This document shows positions 31,495 to 42,442 of a DNA stretch of 64,000 nucleotides, in pieces. Where the stretch lies: the NCBI RefSeq assembly GCF_004359215.1, contig NC_090612.1:357213-421212 (forward strand). Direction: 5' to 3'. The position numbers and the translations under genes were made by a program. This DNA is from Bremia lactucae. Lineage: Eukaryota > Oomycota > Peronosporomycetes > Peronosporales > Peronosporaceae. The notes under the pieces were generated by a model. The model was not told where the DNA came from, ran no database searches, and saw only the letters and a list, made by a program, of their open reading frames with translations. Numbering within the stretch: the first letter of the stretch is position 1; each line of letters starts with the position of its first letter.

Positions 31495-31940
31495 AATTCC
31501 CTAAAGGAAAATAATATATATAAATAATAAAGAAGTATAAATAACCATACTTTAATATTTTTACTTTGTATTTCCAATGTTACCAAATTTTGAAATATCG
31601 AAGCAACAAGGCAACAGGTTGCTTGATTTAAATTTAAATCAACACCCCGCCAAACGTTACTAGACACGATTGGGCGGTGCGCAAGGAGGCGCAAGGAGGC
31701 GCAATACATAGTTTGATATTAATACATTAAAGTTAGTAGATCAGCGTAGGAGCTTCATATTAATACAGATTTACTTTTTCCCTATACTAAAGCCTTACTT
31801 TTGACCTACAGTAGCTAAGACTTCTTAGCTACGTAGAACTTTCCTCTGCACGTCAGCATACGTGAAGAAATCGGAGGCACCTCACCTTCATTGTTATCAA
31901 TTCAGGTTGGCTAGCACTGTAGCAAAAGTGCCCTGTTACA
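31495..31940 (+). mobile_element. LTR of family B (5' end eroded)
   Basis: It matches the LTR at 2014-2494 from about ggaaaataa onward and ends CCCTGTTACA at 31940. After 2 nt comes TGGTATCAC, a plausible tRNA primer-binding site. The first bases of the LTR are not recognisable. A duplicated 10-mer (gcaaggaggc) lies at 31680-31700. Confidence 0.6.
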
Positions 31941-31989
31941 CCTGGTATCACTTCGTGGTCCGTTTAACGGCCACGCACATTCCATCCAA

Positions 31990-32215
31990 CATGTCCACGT
32001 TGGATGAAGAGGAGAAAACTTTGAAGCCCCTCAAGAAGACTTTCACGCAACGCGTGAGAGATTCACCTACTTGCGTGACACCTCGAACGGAAATCGGTCG
32101 AACATATGAGTTCGGCCGTATGCGGGCCAGCCGTGGCGCTTCGCCTATAGTTGTAGAGCTCCACGCCCGGTGCCTCGAAACATTGAGCGCAACGATCGAC
32201 CTCTATTTAGAATAA
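31990..32215 (+). mobile_element. Truncated gag start of a family B element
   Basis: A frame begins MSTLDEEEKTLKPLKKTFTQ at 31991 and ends at a stop at 32213. It sits about 50 nt after the primer-binding site, where gag starts in this group. It is cut off by the LTR at 32249. Confidence 0.45.
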
Positions 32216-32248
32216 AGGAGGAAGCGGATCATAGTAACGGACGGGGTC

Positions 32249-32505
32249 TGTAACGGGGTGTACCGTTGACTTTATTACATGTTTTGTATCAGTATATGAG
32301 TAAGTTTGTATTAAATAGATAGAAACAGCAGAACATAATTATACGAAATACAGCTTACTTTAACCCTCTTCAAAGCAAGTGTCTATAAGAGAGTCTTCCT
32401 CTGCACGTACTAGTGTACGTGAAGTGACTTGTGGCACCACTTGCACTGAAGCAGTGCAATGTGGACTTGTACTGGTGCAGTCCAATTCGGTAGTGCCCCG
32501 TTACA
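32249..32505 (+). mobile_element. LTR of gypsy family A, internally deleted
   Basis: It starts TGTAACGGGG and ends GCCCCGTTACA. Compared with the 466-bp copy at 42889-43354 it lacks about 200 bp after the first 20. The adjacent site TGATAGCAC (32508) corresponds to TGGTAGCAC in the other copy and is probably the primer-binding site with a substitution. Confidence 0.7.
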
Positions 32506-32555
32506 CCTGATAGCACTTTGTAGTCCGTCCGAGAACCACGGTTCTATTATCTAAC

Positions 32556-32993
32556 ATGGACATGTTAGGTGATAATGGAAATACGCATCACGTTTCGCGT
32601 AATAGCTACTCCTTTCTAGGTTACATAGAAAGGAGTGCGGTCGAACGAATGAATTCGATCGTAGGAAATGATGTTATCCTGGCCATGCTGTCCGGTTTAG
32701 ACAGAGATGCCCTCCATTCAGCCATCGCCAAGTTCATCGAACATGAACATGACGAGGCGGACGAAAAGATAGCCTTGCTTTATCAGCAAGGCTCTCAACA
32801 GGCAGAACTGTTAAGGTTGCAACAGGTGCAAACCTCTGTACCTGGGTTGACGCACACGCATTGTCCGGAAACCTCAAAGATAGACATCTCTAAGTATTGG
32901 GAGTCGAAGAAGACTCCCTCTTAAGATGGTTTGTCGAGTTGAACGATGCCATAATGGCTAGTCACATCGTCGACAAGCAAATGCGACTAGCAT
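32556..32993 (+). mobile_element. Gag N-terminal part, family A locus 1
   Basis: The 122-residue frame (32556-32924) begins MDMLGDNGNTHHVSRNSYSF and includes helical KFIEHEHDEADEKIALLYQQ, then stops. It continues degenerately to a palindrome at 32994. It carries perfect hairpins at 32608-32636 (11-bp arms) and 32771-32793 (9-bp arms) while coding. Confidence 0.65.
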
Positions 32994-33054
32994 AATTTAG
33001 GTACTAGGTGGTTCAAACGTCTGTTTGACGTTTGAACCGCCTAGTACCTAAATT
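32994..33054. repeat. 61-bp palindrome at the strand switch of locus 1
   Basis: The arms are aatttaggtactaggtggtt and its complement, with a core containing tcaaacgtctgtttga. The sequence left of it is gag on the plus strand and the sequence right of it is pol on the minus strand. Locus 2 has the same outer arms but with 181 bp more in the centre. Confidence 0.9.
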
Positions 33055-33059
33055 AGAGG

Positions 33060-35955
33060 GATCCTCTAGTTTTGGGAGGGTTGACTTGCACAAGCGAAAC
33101 CATTTATGGCTCATGTTGAACACGCGTCGAAATTACCAACGACGCGAATGATGTCGATGCGCAAGCGCAAATCACTGTAAGTTTTAGGACAACGACACTT
33201 GGAGTGTCGCCGGCAACGGCTGTGTAGTACAGTAAGCCGCTGCGTGTTGTATATCGATCGGATGACGATCGATATAAAGCCGGTATATATTTGAAAAAAA
33301 ATATCGGATGGATTCATCAGATATTCCATCAAACGCAAAAGGTCTTTATCTTCTGTGTAGGCTTTCTTTATGTCATCAAACAAAGTTGACGACGGAACAC
33401 TTGTATTGAGTGTTGCAACAGTGCGAATATTTTCACTGTTGAAGTACGCAGCCGGCTCGAAATCGCATCAGCGACGTTATTAAGCCGTCCTTGTTTATAC
33501 TTCACGAAGAAAATTAGCCACCTCGCAATACTTTGCGATAGGTGTGGGCTGTTTACTGCCGTGCGTAATGATGCATGGTCAGTATATAAGATGAACGGTC
33601 TATCTCCGAGGAGATAGACCCTTAATTTAGCCGGTTCATATTTCATGGCAAGGAGTTCCTTGTCATGCACTTTGGTAATTGCGTTCAGTTAGTTGAAGCT
33701 GACGTGATTGGTAACAGAGGACTCGCTCCGCGCCGTTCGTATCGTATTTCAATGACGCACGGCCGATTGCGAAATCGCTGGTGTCACAGACCACATGGAA
33801 TGGTCTGTCTTGATCTGCAATCGCCAAGATGAGCGTTTGTATCAAACTTTGCTTGATACCTTTAAAGAAACGCTGACAATTAGCGTTCCATAGCCATTTC
33901 TCGTCTTCCTGCAAGGTACGAGAGAGATGAACTGTTATATCGGCAAAATTGCGGGAGTACTTGTGTAAGTACGCCGCTAATCCAAGAAACTTTCTAAGTC
34001 CCTTGACATCGACTGGAACTTGCCAGTCGGTAATTACCTTGATCTTTACGGGATCAGGGCGCCCGCCGTGTTAGCCGACGATGCACCCAAGAAGTGGTAT
34101 TTCGCTTGCGGTGAATATTCACTTCTTGAGATTTGTATACCACTTGTGCTTTCGCATAAGTGTAAGAACCTGACGAACGTGAAAATTATGACCGTCCACG
34201 TCCGTCTTTCCGTCCATGTCCCGGCTATGGACGAATACATCGTCGAAATAACTCGGTGGAATTCTCGCACCGGTCTCAACAGATTCGTTACGCATCTGTT
34301 AAATGTTGCAGGGACGTTACAAAGCCCCTGTGGTATTACTTGCCATTCACAGAGCTTCCCACTGGGAGCGCTCACTGCTGCGTACGGGATGTCCCGTTCA
34401 CGCATAAGGATCTGATAAATCCATCCATTACATTCATAGACAAAACGATGGTTTTCTTAGACAAACCATCTATGATTACGTCTTTTCTAAAGTATCGGCG
34501 TTTGAGCCGGTACTGTTGCAGCATTCAGTTTATTGAATGCGTGCACTATCCGCCACCCTCCTGTGGTATTTCGCACGGAGAGCTATGCGAAGAGGTTCAT
34601 TCCCTCACATGGCCCGATTTTACTCGATCGGTAAAGAATTTATCGATCGCAAGTACTTGTTCACGAGGCAGTGGCCACTGCTTCTTGACACAGTACTTCG
34701 AGCCCGGTTTGAGCTCGATCTCATGTCGAGGGCCTTTACCCTTAGGCAACTCGCATGGAACTGTTTCAGAGAATACATCCCTAAATTCAATCAAATCCTT
34801 GTATAACGGATTGTTGTAAGTGACTCCCAGGATTGGGTAGTATATCTCTCAATCTGAGTCTTCACGCCGAGGACACTTTCGTCCGTCGATGAGCTGCTGA
34901 GAGCCCGTTCGTTCTCTACAAAAATTACCGCTGACCGAATGTCGGTTACGTATTCGTCCTCTGTGACGAGTACGCAGATCTGCTTGATTCTATCACTATG
35001 CAGATCTCTTATGAACCGCTTGGGTTCTAGGGTTGGTAATTGATTTGTCTCCGAAGTTAACTTCAGAGGCGCATATAGATCAAACGTATAAGCGCCTACT
35101 CTTGATCCGTCATTAACCAAGACATTCAATGTCGCGGTTTCTTCTTGAAATTTATCCACAGACTGCCGACGGATAATCGAGATGCTGAAGTCTAGTCACT
35201 ACAGCATTAACTATTTGAGGAGATTCCTTCTGCGGACTTATTCCCGCAACGTCTTCCGACTGCGATTGCGCTATCACAGTCGGGTCATCTACGGTCGACT
35301 CTCTACTCGACCTAGGATCATCGTGTTGTCCCTTTGGGGCAACCGGTATACTCCTTGAATGTCGCCCGCTAGGCGTACATTCATGTCCCAATCCACTCGA
35401 CTTCTTCGAGTGGTCGACCTTCGGCGCTGCCTGTGCATTCGCACAGCCGCCGGCAGCTGACTCCACAGGGTGATTAGTAATCACACTGTGATTTGTGCAG
35501 TTGTACTAACGACCGTACCACAAGTGAGGCCATCGCACTCACTCGTAGTACATCCACACGCTTGTGGACGCTCCAAGACGTTCATCAGATGGCCATCTGA
35601 TGAACAAGTGGCAGGCATCTTTACGGATCGATGCTGCCAGCTGATCCTTGGCTCGTATTTTCTGAGCCAAGGTAAACATAGGATGACATCAAATTTGTCA
35701 TCCAAAATCCAGTACGATGAAATCATCATCGTACTGTAGATCTTTTAACGTGTAGTGAAATTTTACTACGCGTTCGATTACTGTTATCGATGCGCCTGTC
35801 GCTAGACGCACCGTCATCCTCGCTGGAGGGATTTCGAGCTCAACATATTTTGAGCCTACGACCTTTTAGCGACTGGCGACGGATAAAGTTATTCGACGCT
35901 CCGCAGTCCACTAGGGCTCTGAGTGACAAATCATTTGTCACTTTCAACTTCAAGG
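33060..35955 (-). mobile_element. Pol of gypsy family A locus 1 (minus strand)
   Basis: From 35955 down: protease with LVDCGASNN (about 35895), linker (35484-34791), reverse transcriptase (IEFRDVF, GSKYCVKKQWPLPREQVL near 34700; RERDIPYAAVSAPSG near 34390), RNase H (VVCDTSDFAIGRASL near 33780; YTDHASLRTAVNSPHLSQS near 33560) and the integrase zinc-finger lead (33383-33111). The reverse transcriptase frame shifts just before the Y-x-D-D box, and there are several stops. The integrase core is absent. It is almost identical to 44090-46985. Confidence 0.8.
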
Positions 35956-36812
35956 ACAGACCCCTGTACCAGGGATGACGCACACGAAACCTTAAAGATT
36001 GACATCTCTAAGTATCGGGGTGTCGAAAAAGACTCACTCTTAAGATGGTTTGTCGAGTTGGACGATGCCATAAGGGCTCGGCACATCGTCGACGAGTAAA
36101 TGCAAGTCGCATTTGCTCAGTCAAATTTAACAGGTCGTGCCAAAACTTGGGCATTGGGTCTTAAATTTGCGCGACCCATATGTCTTTGGGTCGCTAGATG
36201 CTTTTAAAGCCCGGCTCAAACAGACGTTTGAACCGCCTAGGGCTAAGTTCAGAGCTCGATCAGAGCTTCTAAAACTCAAGCAAGGCAAGTGTGATGTTCA
36301 CGCTTATGCCCAGCACATACGACTCTTAGCGAGTTGTATCACAAACAAACCAGTTCATAAAAACACGTTGATTACGGTGTTCATACAAGGTGTTACAGAT
36401 GAAGACCCACCTGTTCCGCTTGGAACTGGAAACGCTTGAAGAAGCAATATCCGTTGCGGAACAGGAGGATTTTAGCTTGAGACAGGCTCAAGCTATTTCG
36501 TCATCGTATCGTCCTCCAAGACGACACGAGCTAGGAGGTCCAGAACCGATGGACCTCTCTTATGTTGAAAGCGAGAATCCTCGTTTTTCGAACAATAAGC
36601 GATTGCATTATGGACCGAATGACAAAAAGGGCAACGGTCGCGGGTCCGACGTTGTTGCGAAATCGCAACACCGAGGCGGACCGCCAAAAAGCGGTCGGGG
36701 TCAGTAGGGGCGCAACGCCCTACTGATCCAGCAACCTCAAGAGAATTTGTGTATCCCTTGACTAAAGTTGCTCCAGACACACAATCATTATGTGCCTCTG
36801 CACCAGGTGATG
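35956..36812 (+). mobile_element. Gag fragment on the opposite strand of locus 1
   Basis: Plus-strand frames encode a gypsy capsid (TGRAKTWALGLKLRDP, then ARLKQTFEPPRAKFRARSEL near 36220, HAYAQHIRLLASCITNKPVH near 36310) and its continuation LEEAISVAEQEDFSL (36440). It reaches APGDEGYL near 36810, where the sequence turns back. Confidence 0.7.
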
Positions 36813-36815
36813 AGG

Positions 36816-37085
36816 GATACCTCATCAACCTCAACTTCTGCGTGTTGAGAGTCTTGCTGATTAAGCAAGGCTACCTTCTCCTTCGCCTCGTCAAGTTCAT
36901 GTTGTATGGACTTGGCGATGGCTGAATGGAGGGCATCTCTGTCCGAAATCGGACAGCATGGCCAAGATGGCATCGTTCCCTACGCTCGAACTCATTCGTT
37001 CGACCGCACTCCTTTCTATGTCACTTAGAAAGGAGTAGCTATCACGCGAAACGTGATGCGTATTTTCATTTCATCTAACATGTTC
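36816..37085 (-). mobile_element. Gag N-terminal part on the minus strand of locus 1
   Basis: The minus strand encodes DRDALHSAIAKSIQHELDEA (36930) and, in another frame, the start region that matches 32556-32640. It belongs to the minus-strand LTR at 37139-37578. The turn at about 36812 coincides with a native hairpin (gatgagg/cctcatc). Confidence 0.6.
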
Positions 37086-37138
37086 ATGTTAGATGATTGG
37101 AACTGTGGTCCTTGGACGGACTACAAAGTGCTACCAGG

Positions 37139-37578
37139 TGTAACGGGCTACTGCAGACCTGTACTGCTCTAGTACAAGTCCACTTCGCACTGCCTCAGTG
37201 CGAGTGGTGCCTCACGTCACTTCACGTACACTAGTACGTGCAGAAGAAGTCTTTTCTTTAAAACACTTGCTTTAAAGAGGGTTAATTAAAAACTGTATCA
37301 ATATAATTAAGTTCTTCTTGTCTACCTACTTAAAACTAACTTAATTATAAACTTTTACAAAATATGTACTAAAAGTCTTATCTGTCTTTCTCTTTGCGCG
37401 CGTCCAGCGCTGACTGAACCGCGAAGAAAGTAGATATAATGGTCTATATCTACCATTGGATAAGCCTTTAGAATATTACCATGTATAGTAATATTCTCCA
37501 AATATTATCTACCTCTTAGATTATATATTAATTAACAACCTTTAAGTGTTAATTTCATGTAACGATACACCCGTTACA
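37139..37578 (-). mobile_element. LTR of gypsy family A, minus orientation
   Basis: The 440-bp unit is bounded by TGTAACGGG and CCCGTTACA. The 3' side on the minus strand (GCCCGTTACA) is followed, after 2 nt, by TGGTAGCACTTTG, the primer-binding site, so this is a 5' LTR. The bases flanking 32249 (gggtc) and 37578 (gtaag) do not match, so the two inverted LTRs do not share a target duplication. Confidence 0.75.
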
Positions 37579-38044
37579 GTAAGCGCAAAGTGATTAGTAT
37601 TGGTATGATGGCTATCCGACTTTACCTCAGCAATGGTGTTGTTACCCCCCATGTCACCCTTAAGAATAATCATGCGACCAATAACTCCTGCATACATTAA
37701 GACAACGTATTACGCTATAATTAGCCCCAGCCGCCTCCCTCGCACTTCAAACTCAAAATAAAAAAAGGTGTCAATTTAACGAAAAAGGGTGTGAATTTAG
37801 CAATTTTCATAATTTATTATGTCACAATGTTCGTCTTTAAGCTTGTGCCCTGGCTAAATCCTAACAAATTTAATGTTTGCTGAACTTCTTAAAAAACTTG
37901 CGGATTGTCAGGAACTATCCCGCATATCAAAGATTATGTTGAAAGCTAAACTTAGCCCTTGCTTTATGCAGTGATAGTGGCTACAATTGAGGAAGGCACG
38001 GTGCTCAATCTGGGTAGATTTGTATAATGTTTTACTGTCATGTG
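37579..38044. other. Spacer between gypsy and copia elements, no gene seen
   Basis: No recognisable frame or RNA on either strand. Confidence 0.5.
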
Positions 38045-38049
38045 ATACC

Positions 38050-38249
38050 TGTTGGGGTATGACAACACACTGCGTAAGAATGTCTTCGTGTAGGGAAAAT
38101 GGAAAAGTAAATTCGTTCTTATAAAACCCTCATACATGTTACGTACTTAAATGTAACAGCTTCGCTTGCTCTTCTTCTTGTGTCATTCACGACAGTAACC
38201 GCCACATCAGCACGACAACGAACCGTCGCCTGATGTTCCACCTTCAACA
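38050..38249 (-). mobile_element. 3' LTR of the copia element
   Basis: It starts TGTTGAAGG right after the purine tract gaggaggag and ends CCCCAACA. The termini TGTTG/CAACA are inverted repeats. The size is 200 bp. Confidence 0.8.
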
Positions 38250-40738
38250 CTCCTCCTCGACGAGAAGTTTCTAATATTGGTCTTGGCCACGAGAAATTGA
38301 AACTTCGTTGTCGAAATTGTCTTGGTCAGGAAATCAGCGAGCTGTAACTTGGTTTTAATATACTCCAGCTGTATTACCTTGTTTTTGACTTGATCACGGA
38401 CAAAATGATAGCGTATATCAATGTGCTTCGCACGACTTTGATATCCTTCATTTTTCGCGATAGCAATCACACTTTGATTGTCCTCGTACACCATTACTGG
38501 ACCATTAATCTTGACCTTCATCTCCAGCAATAGCGATTTAGTCCACAATACTTCTTGTATACACAATGATAAAGCCACATATTCGGCTTCGGCAGTGCTT
38601 AGCGACACACTGTTTTGCATTTTTGACTTGAAAAAAAATCACGGGTGATCCGTTGACCATCACCATCACACCTGATGTTGAGCGTCATTTGTCCTTGTTA
38701 CTGCCCCAATCAGCGTCACTAAATGCACTCAACTGCAGTTCGCGTGACTTGCTCCGATAGCAGATTCCATCCATAGCGGTTGACTTTAAATAACGCAGCA
38801 CTCGGATAGCTGCATTCCAATGTTCTTCACTTGGTTTTTCTAAGTGTCGACTCAATTGACACACCGCGAATGCAATATCGGGTCTTGTGCCGGTTGCCAC
38901 GTAGAGAAGTGAACCCACCAATGAACGATACGGACGATTTTTCATTTTTGGGTCCATCACTTCACACTTATCATGTTCTGGTCTTCCATACCCGGATTAT
39001 ACACCGGCCTAGCATTATCTTGATTGAATTTTTCAACCATTCTTGCTATCCACGCGCTTTGACAGATCTTGAGTCGTTTCTCCTCCATCTTGTAGTCAAC
39101 TTCGATGCCCAGAACAAATCGCACTTTACCCAGTCTCTTGAGCTGAAATTTAGTAGACAATTCATCAGCAACTTGCTTAATTGAGTCGTACGAAATGCCA
39201 CCAATGAGCATGTCATCGACATATAACGTCACGTAAGTCCATGAAAAATTGTCAAATCGACGAACAAATACACACGGATCCGAAACGCACGCCACAAATC
39301 CCATGCTCTTGAAAACGCCTGAAATAGTCTTAAACCATGTTGCAGCAGCTTGTTTAAGTCCATACAGGCTTCGATTTAGCTTCAGCACTTGACTCGATTT
39401 CATTTTAACGCCCTCGGGTGTATTAAGAAACACCTCTTCTTCGAGAACACCATTGATAAATGCTGTATCGACATCATATTGGAATATAGCCATCACGACA
39501 CGTATTCTCCGGTTGCGAACATGAATTCAATTCGTGTGTTTCGCGGTATGTTGCCAGTAATCAATTCCATAGGTCTGACGATAACCTAATGCCACAAGCC
39601 GAGCCTTATATCGCTCAACATCACCATTTTCATTTCGCTTGATGGCGAACACCCACTTAGTTCCAATTACCTTCTTGTTTAACAAATTGTCCACGGGACT
39701 CCACGTCTTTTTGCTATCTAGTGCCTTCAGTTCGGCTTCTATCGCTTCTTTCCACATCATACTTTGTGGAGACTTCACAGCATCTTGGTACGTTGATGGG
39801 GTTTCAAATGCCGCATTAGCTTGATCATATTCAATACGATATCGTTTTGAGGCACGTTCTACAGGTTCATCTCCTCGTGACGAAACAATAGCATCTGACA
39901 TCCCGACCGGAACCAAAGCTTGTGAGTCTGTACTTGGAGGAGATATTGCGAGAGGGTTATTGTGTCCACTAACACGAGATGAATGTGTCTCTAGACTGTC
40001 ATCGAGATTAGTCCATCCCTCCCTGGGCACAATGGCCTGAATATCATCCTCAATTAGCTGGCTCCATGTACACGTCATCGATATCGAAAGCAATATCATC
40101 TTCATGTCCATTCTCTAGACGTGTACCCAACGACGTTAATTCTTGAGGAGGCGAGACTATTTGATCACCGTTAGTCTGATCAACCTCCATAGGTTCAATT
40201 TCATCGTGATTCGAAGAAATTGGTGATTGAACCCTGATATCATCGTCTCCTTCGCCATTTATTTTTGCGTGCTGACGAGTTGATACTGGTGCGTCATCAA
40301 CAACTTGTACATACTTCGTCCGTGGCTGTTCTTGAAATGTCACTGACCTTGTGACTTCAAGTTTTTCTGAATTATAATTCCAGACACGATAACCCTTCAC
40401 TTCGTGTGAATAACCAAGAAACATGCACCGAAATGCCTTCTTGTCCAATTAAGCACGTTTTGCTTTGTCAATGTGTGCGTAACCTTGAGCACCAAAAACG
40501 CGCATGTGTGACATGTCTGGCTTCAAGCCAAAACACATCTCAATTGGAGTCTTCGTCGGGGATGAAGCGCACGTGACCCGGTTGGTCACATATACAGCTG
40601 TATTTATAGCTTCAGCCCACCACTTCTTTTCCACTTGCATGTGATTTAGCATCGACCTTGCACGTTCCGTCAGTGTCCTATTCATTCGTTCAGCCATTCC
40701 ATTTTGCTGGGGCGTCGCCTGATGCTCCACCTTCAACA
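38050..40738 (-). mobile_element. Ty1/copia element lacking its 5' half
   Basis: The minus strand encodes the integrase end (TPQQNGMAERMNRTLTERAR at 40710), a linker, reverse transcriptase (FAIKRNENGDVERYKARLVA at 39640; LYVDDMLIGG, the Y-V-D-D box, at 39220; RPDIAFAVCQLSRHL at 38880) and RNase H (LSTAEAEYVALS at 38600; NQSVIAIAKNEGYQSRAKHI at 38480). Stops divide it into five or six frames. The 3' LTR is 38050-38249. The 5-bp target duplication is GGTAT (minus strand) at 40739-40743 and 38045-38049. The 5' end retains only about 26 bp of LTR, fused to integrase. Confidence 0.88.
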
Positions 40739-40743
40739 ATACC

Positions 40744-41593
40744 GCTCTATGCTACGGATCATTTTTTAATAATTTTAGCTGCTCTAACCTACAGTGCAAT
40801 ATTTTGTTTGATAAAAGTGACAACGCAGAATATTTCAATAAATTCCGTAAGACCTCAATTTCTTAAGATCAATTTCTTAAGAGTGGGTGGTGCTAAAATG
40901 CAGTGGTCAGTTTCGCTCAGGTGTACAGAATATATCTTGACCGTTGCTACGTATTTGTTCCTACCAAGAAAATTGTTCGAGTGTACTTGATTAATTTTTA
41001 TGAACAAGTAAAGACTTGGTTACTGAAGCCCCTTGCACAAGGATTGCCTGCGAACGCATACCCTTTTTGTAGCCTTGCATTGCTCATACGATCATCAAGT
41101 ACATGAAAAAGATGGAAAAAGTGATTGCAAAATGTTGTTTTTGAGACTTGATTTGCTCAATTTCGAGTAGATTGCAAAGATTCTTAGAAAAACGCCTCGT
41201 ACACACTTTGTGGTGCTTTTGCTTTTCGCTGATGCAGATCAGAGCAAGTGCATATCTTTCGGAGAAGGATTTTTCCCGGCTAGTCTGCCACACATAATAC
41301 TACTCACAGACATGTCGCAATGATAACTTTAAGGCTGGCTTCCCGCAGATGCAGAAGAACATTGAAGTAGCAGTAATTGCTCGCTTCAAAGAGCGGTACC
41401 CTAACATTGCAAAACGGCAAATCCGCGACAATTCGATATGGTTAGTAAGTGATAAAAACGGCGATTGATTTGCCACAACCCATCTATCAGCGCAGTACCA
41501 GGTCCTACAAATTTCTGCTGTTTGGAAGCCTTTCCTCCTCACATCTGAATTTTCCGTCAGTCTCTCGGATCTCGCTTAACTCGTAACGCTAAA
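40744..41593. other. Intergenic, no supported gene
   Basis: Short frames exist on both strands (for example plus 40658-40990, and a plus reading with FKAGFPQMQKNIEVAVIARF near 41330), but none is recognised. A 14-mer (tcaatttcttaaga) is repeated near 40855 and 40870. Confidence 0.45.
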
Positions 41594-42442
41594 ATGTTGG
41601 CGGTAATCCTCGGTGCGCTTCTTTTCGTGATATGCAAAGCTAGTGGCCAGCATCCTACGTCATCTCGGTATCGCTACATTCCTAAATATTTTAGTCAACG
41701 GGATCCTAGCCAGTCTCCCCCAGCGTCTTACCCTCCTCACATGGGGCTGCAGGATGGATACACGTGGCATGATGTGCATGCTGAAGTTGCCGCGGGACGA
41801 CTTGAAGGCAGAAATGTGAAGCTTCTGGTATTTCTGCGTCATGGTGAAGGTATCCACAACGTCGCTACTAACAAGTATGGCATGTTCGCGTGGGACGGCT
41901 ACTACTCTAAGCTGCCAGAGTATTTGGATTCGCCCTTGACAAAAACCGGGGTCATACAAGCAGGAAAAGCGTCGAAAATGCTCGACGGTGAGATTTCTAT
42001 GGGCTTACATCTCGACAATGTGCTGGTGTCTCCGCTAGAGCGTACACTTCATACTTACTCCGTTGCGTACCAAAATCAACAAAACATCAAAAGCACAGTG
42101 GTAGAGTTAGCACGGGAGATACTGGGTGTGAGCACTTGCGACCAGCGTCGCAGCATCTCTGAAAAGCGACTCGAGTACCCTCACTTGGACTTCAGCAAAA
42201 TTAAATCTGATGCGGACCCATGGTGGACCTCTGATCATCGTGAGACTGACGCTGAGATAAAAATTCGTGCAACAAAGTTCTTAAATTTTATCTTTTCGAA
42301 CACGTCATCACAGAGTGTTGGTGTTGTCTCCCACAGCATATTTGCCGCTGCGCTTCTAGGTGTAGTTAATCATCCCGTGTACAAAATTGCAACAGCTGAG
42401 TTCCTACCTCTGCTTATTGAGGCCTTCCCACCAGCAAACTAA
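41594..42442 (+). CDS. Secreted histidine-phosphatase (phosphoglycerate-mutase-like) protein
   Basis: 282 residues without introns. Residues 1-18 are a hydrophobic signal peptide (MLAVILGALLFVICKASG), so secretion is likely. The catalytic histidine lies in LRHGEGIHN (H83, R82). The other phosphate-binding residues fit R150 in SPLERT, E175 in ELAREILG, and H247 in VVSHS. ILGVSTCDQRRS is typical of the plant/fungal phosphoglycerate-mutase-like subgroup, whose substrate is usually unknown. All catalytic positions are kept, so it may be active. Secreted members occur in plant-associated oomycetes, so a role at the host interface is possible but unproven. The gene is a lone host gene between a copia element and a gypsy LTR. 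Confidence 0.87.
   Translation: MLAVILGALLFVICKASGQHPTSSRYRYIPKYFSQRDPSQSPPASYPPHMGLQDGYTWHDVHAEVAAGRLEGRNVKLLVFLRHGEGIHNVATNKYGMFAWDGYYSKLPEYLDSPLTKTGVIQAGKASKMLDGEISMGLHLDNVLVSPLERTLHTYSVAYQNQQNIKSTVVELAREILGVSTCDQRRSISEKRLEYPHLDFSKIKSDADPWWTSDHRETDAEIKIRATKFLNFIFSNTSSQSVGVVSHSIFAAALLGVVNHPVYKIATAEFLPLLIEAFPPAN

Noticed and set aside
31680..31700. Short tandem gcaaggaggc repeat, considered as a CRISPR-like or regulatory array
   Set aside because: It has two units only, inside an LTR, in a eukaryotic genome.
34256..34819. Plus-strand 187-codon frame (also 45286-45849)
   Set aside because: It is the shadow of minus-strand RT; it persists in both loci only because the DNA is identical.
32249..37578. 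Single autointegration of one retrotransposon as the origin of the inverted LTRs
   Set aside because: The outer flanking pentamers do not match, and gag occurs on both strands, so more than one event is needed.
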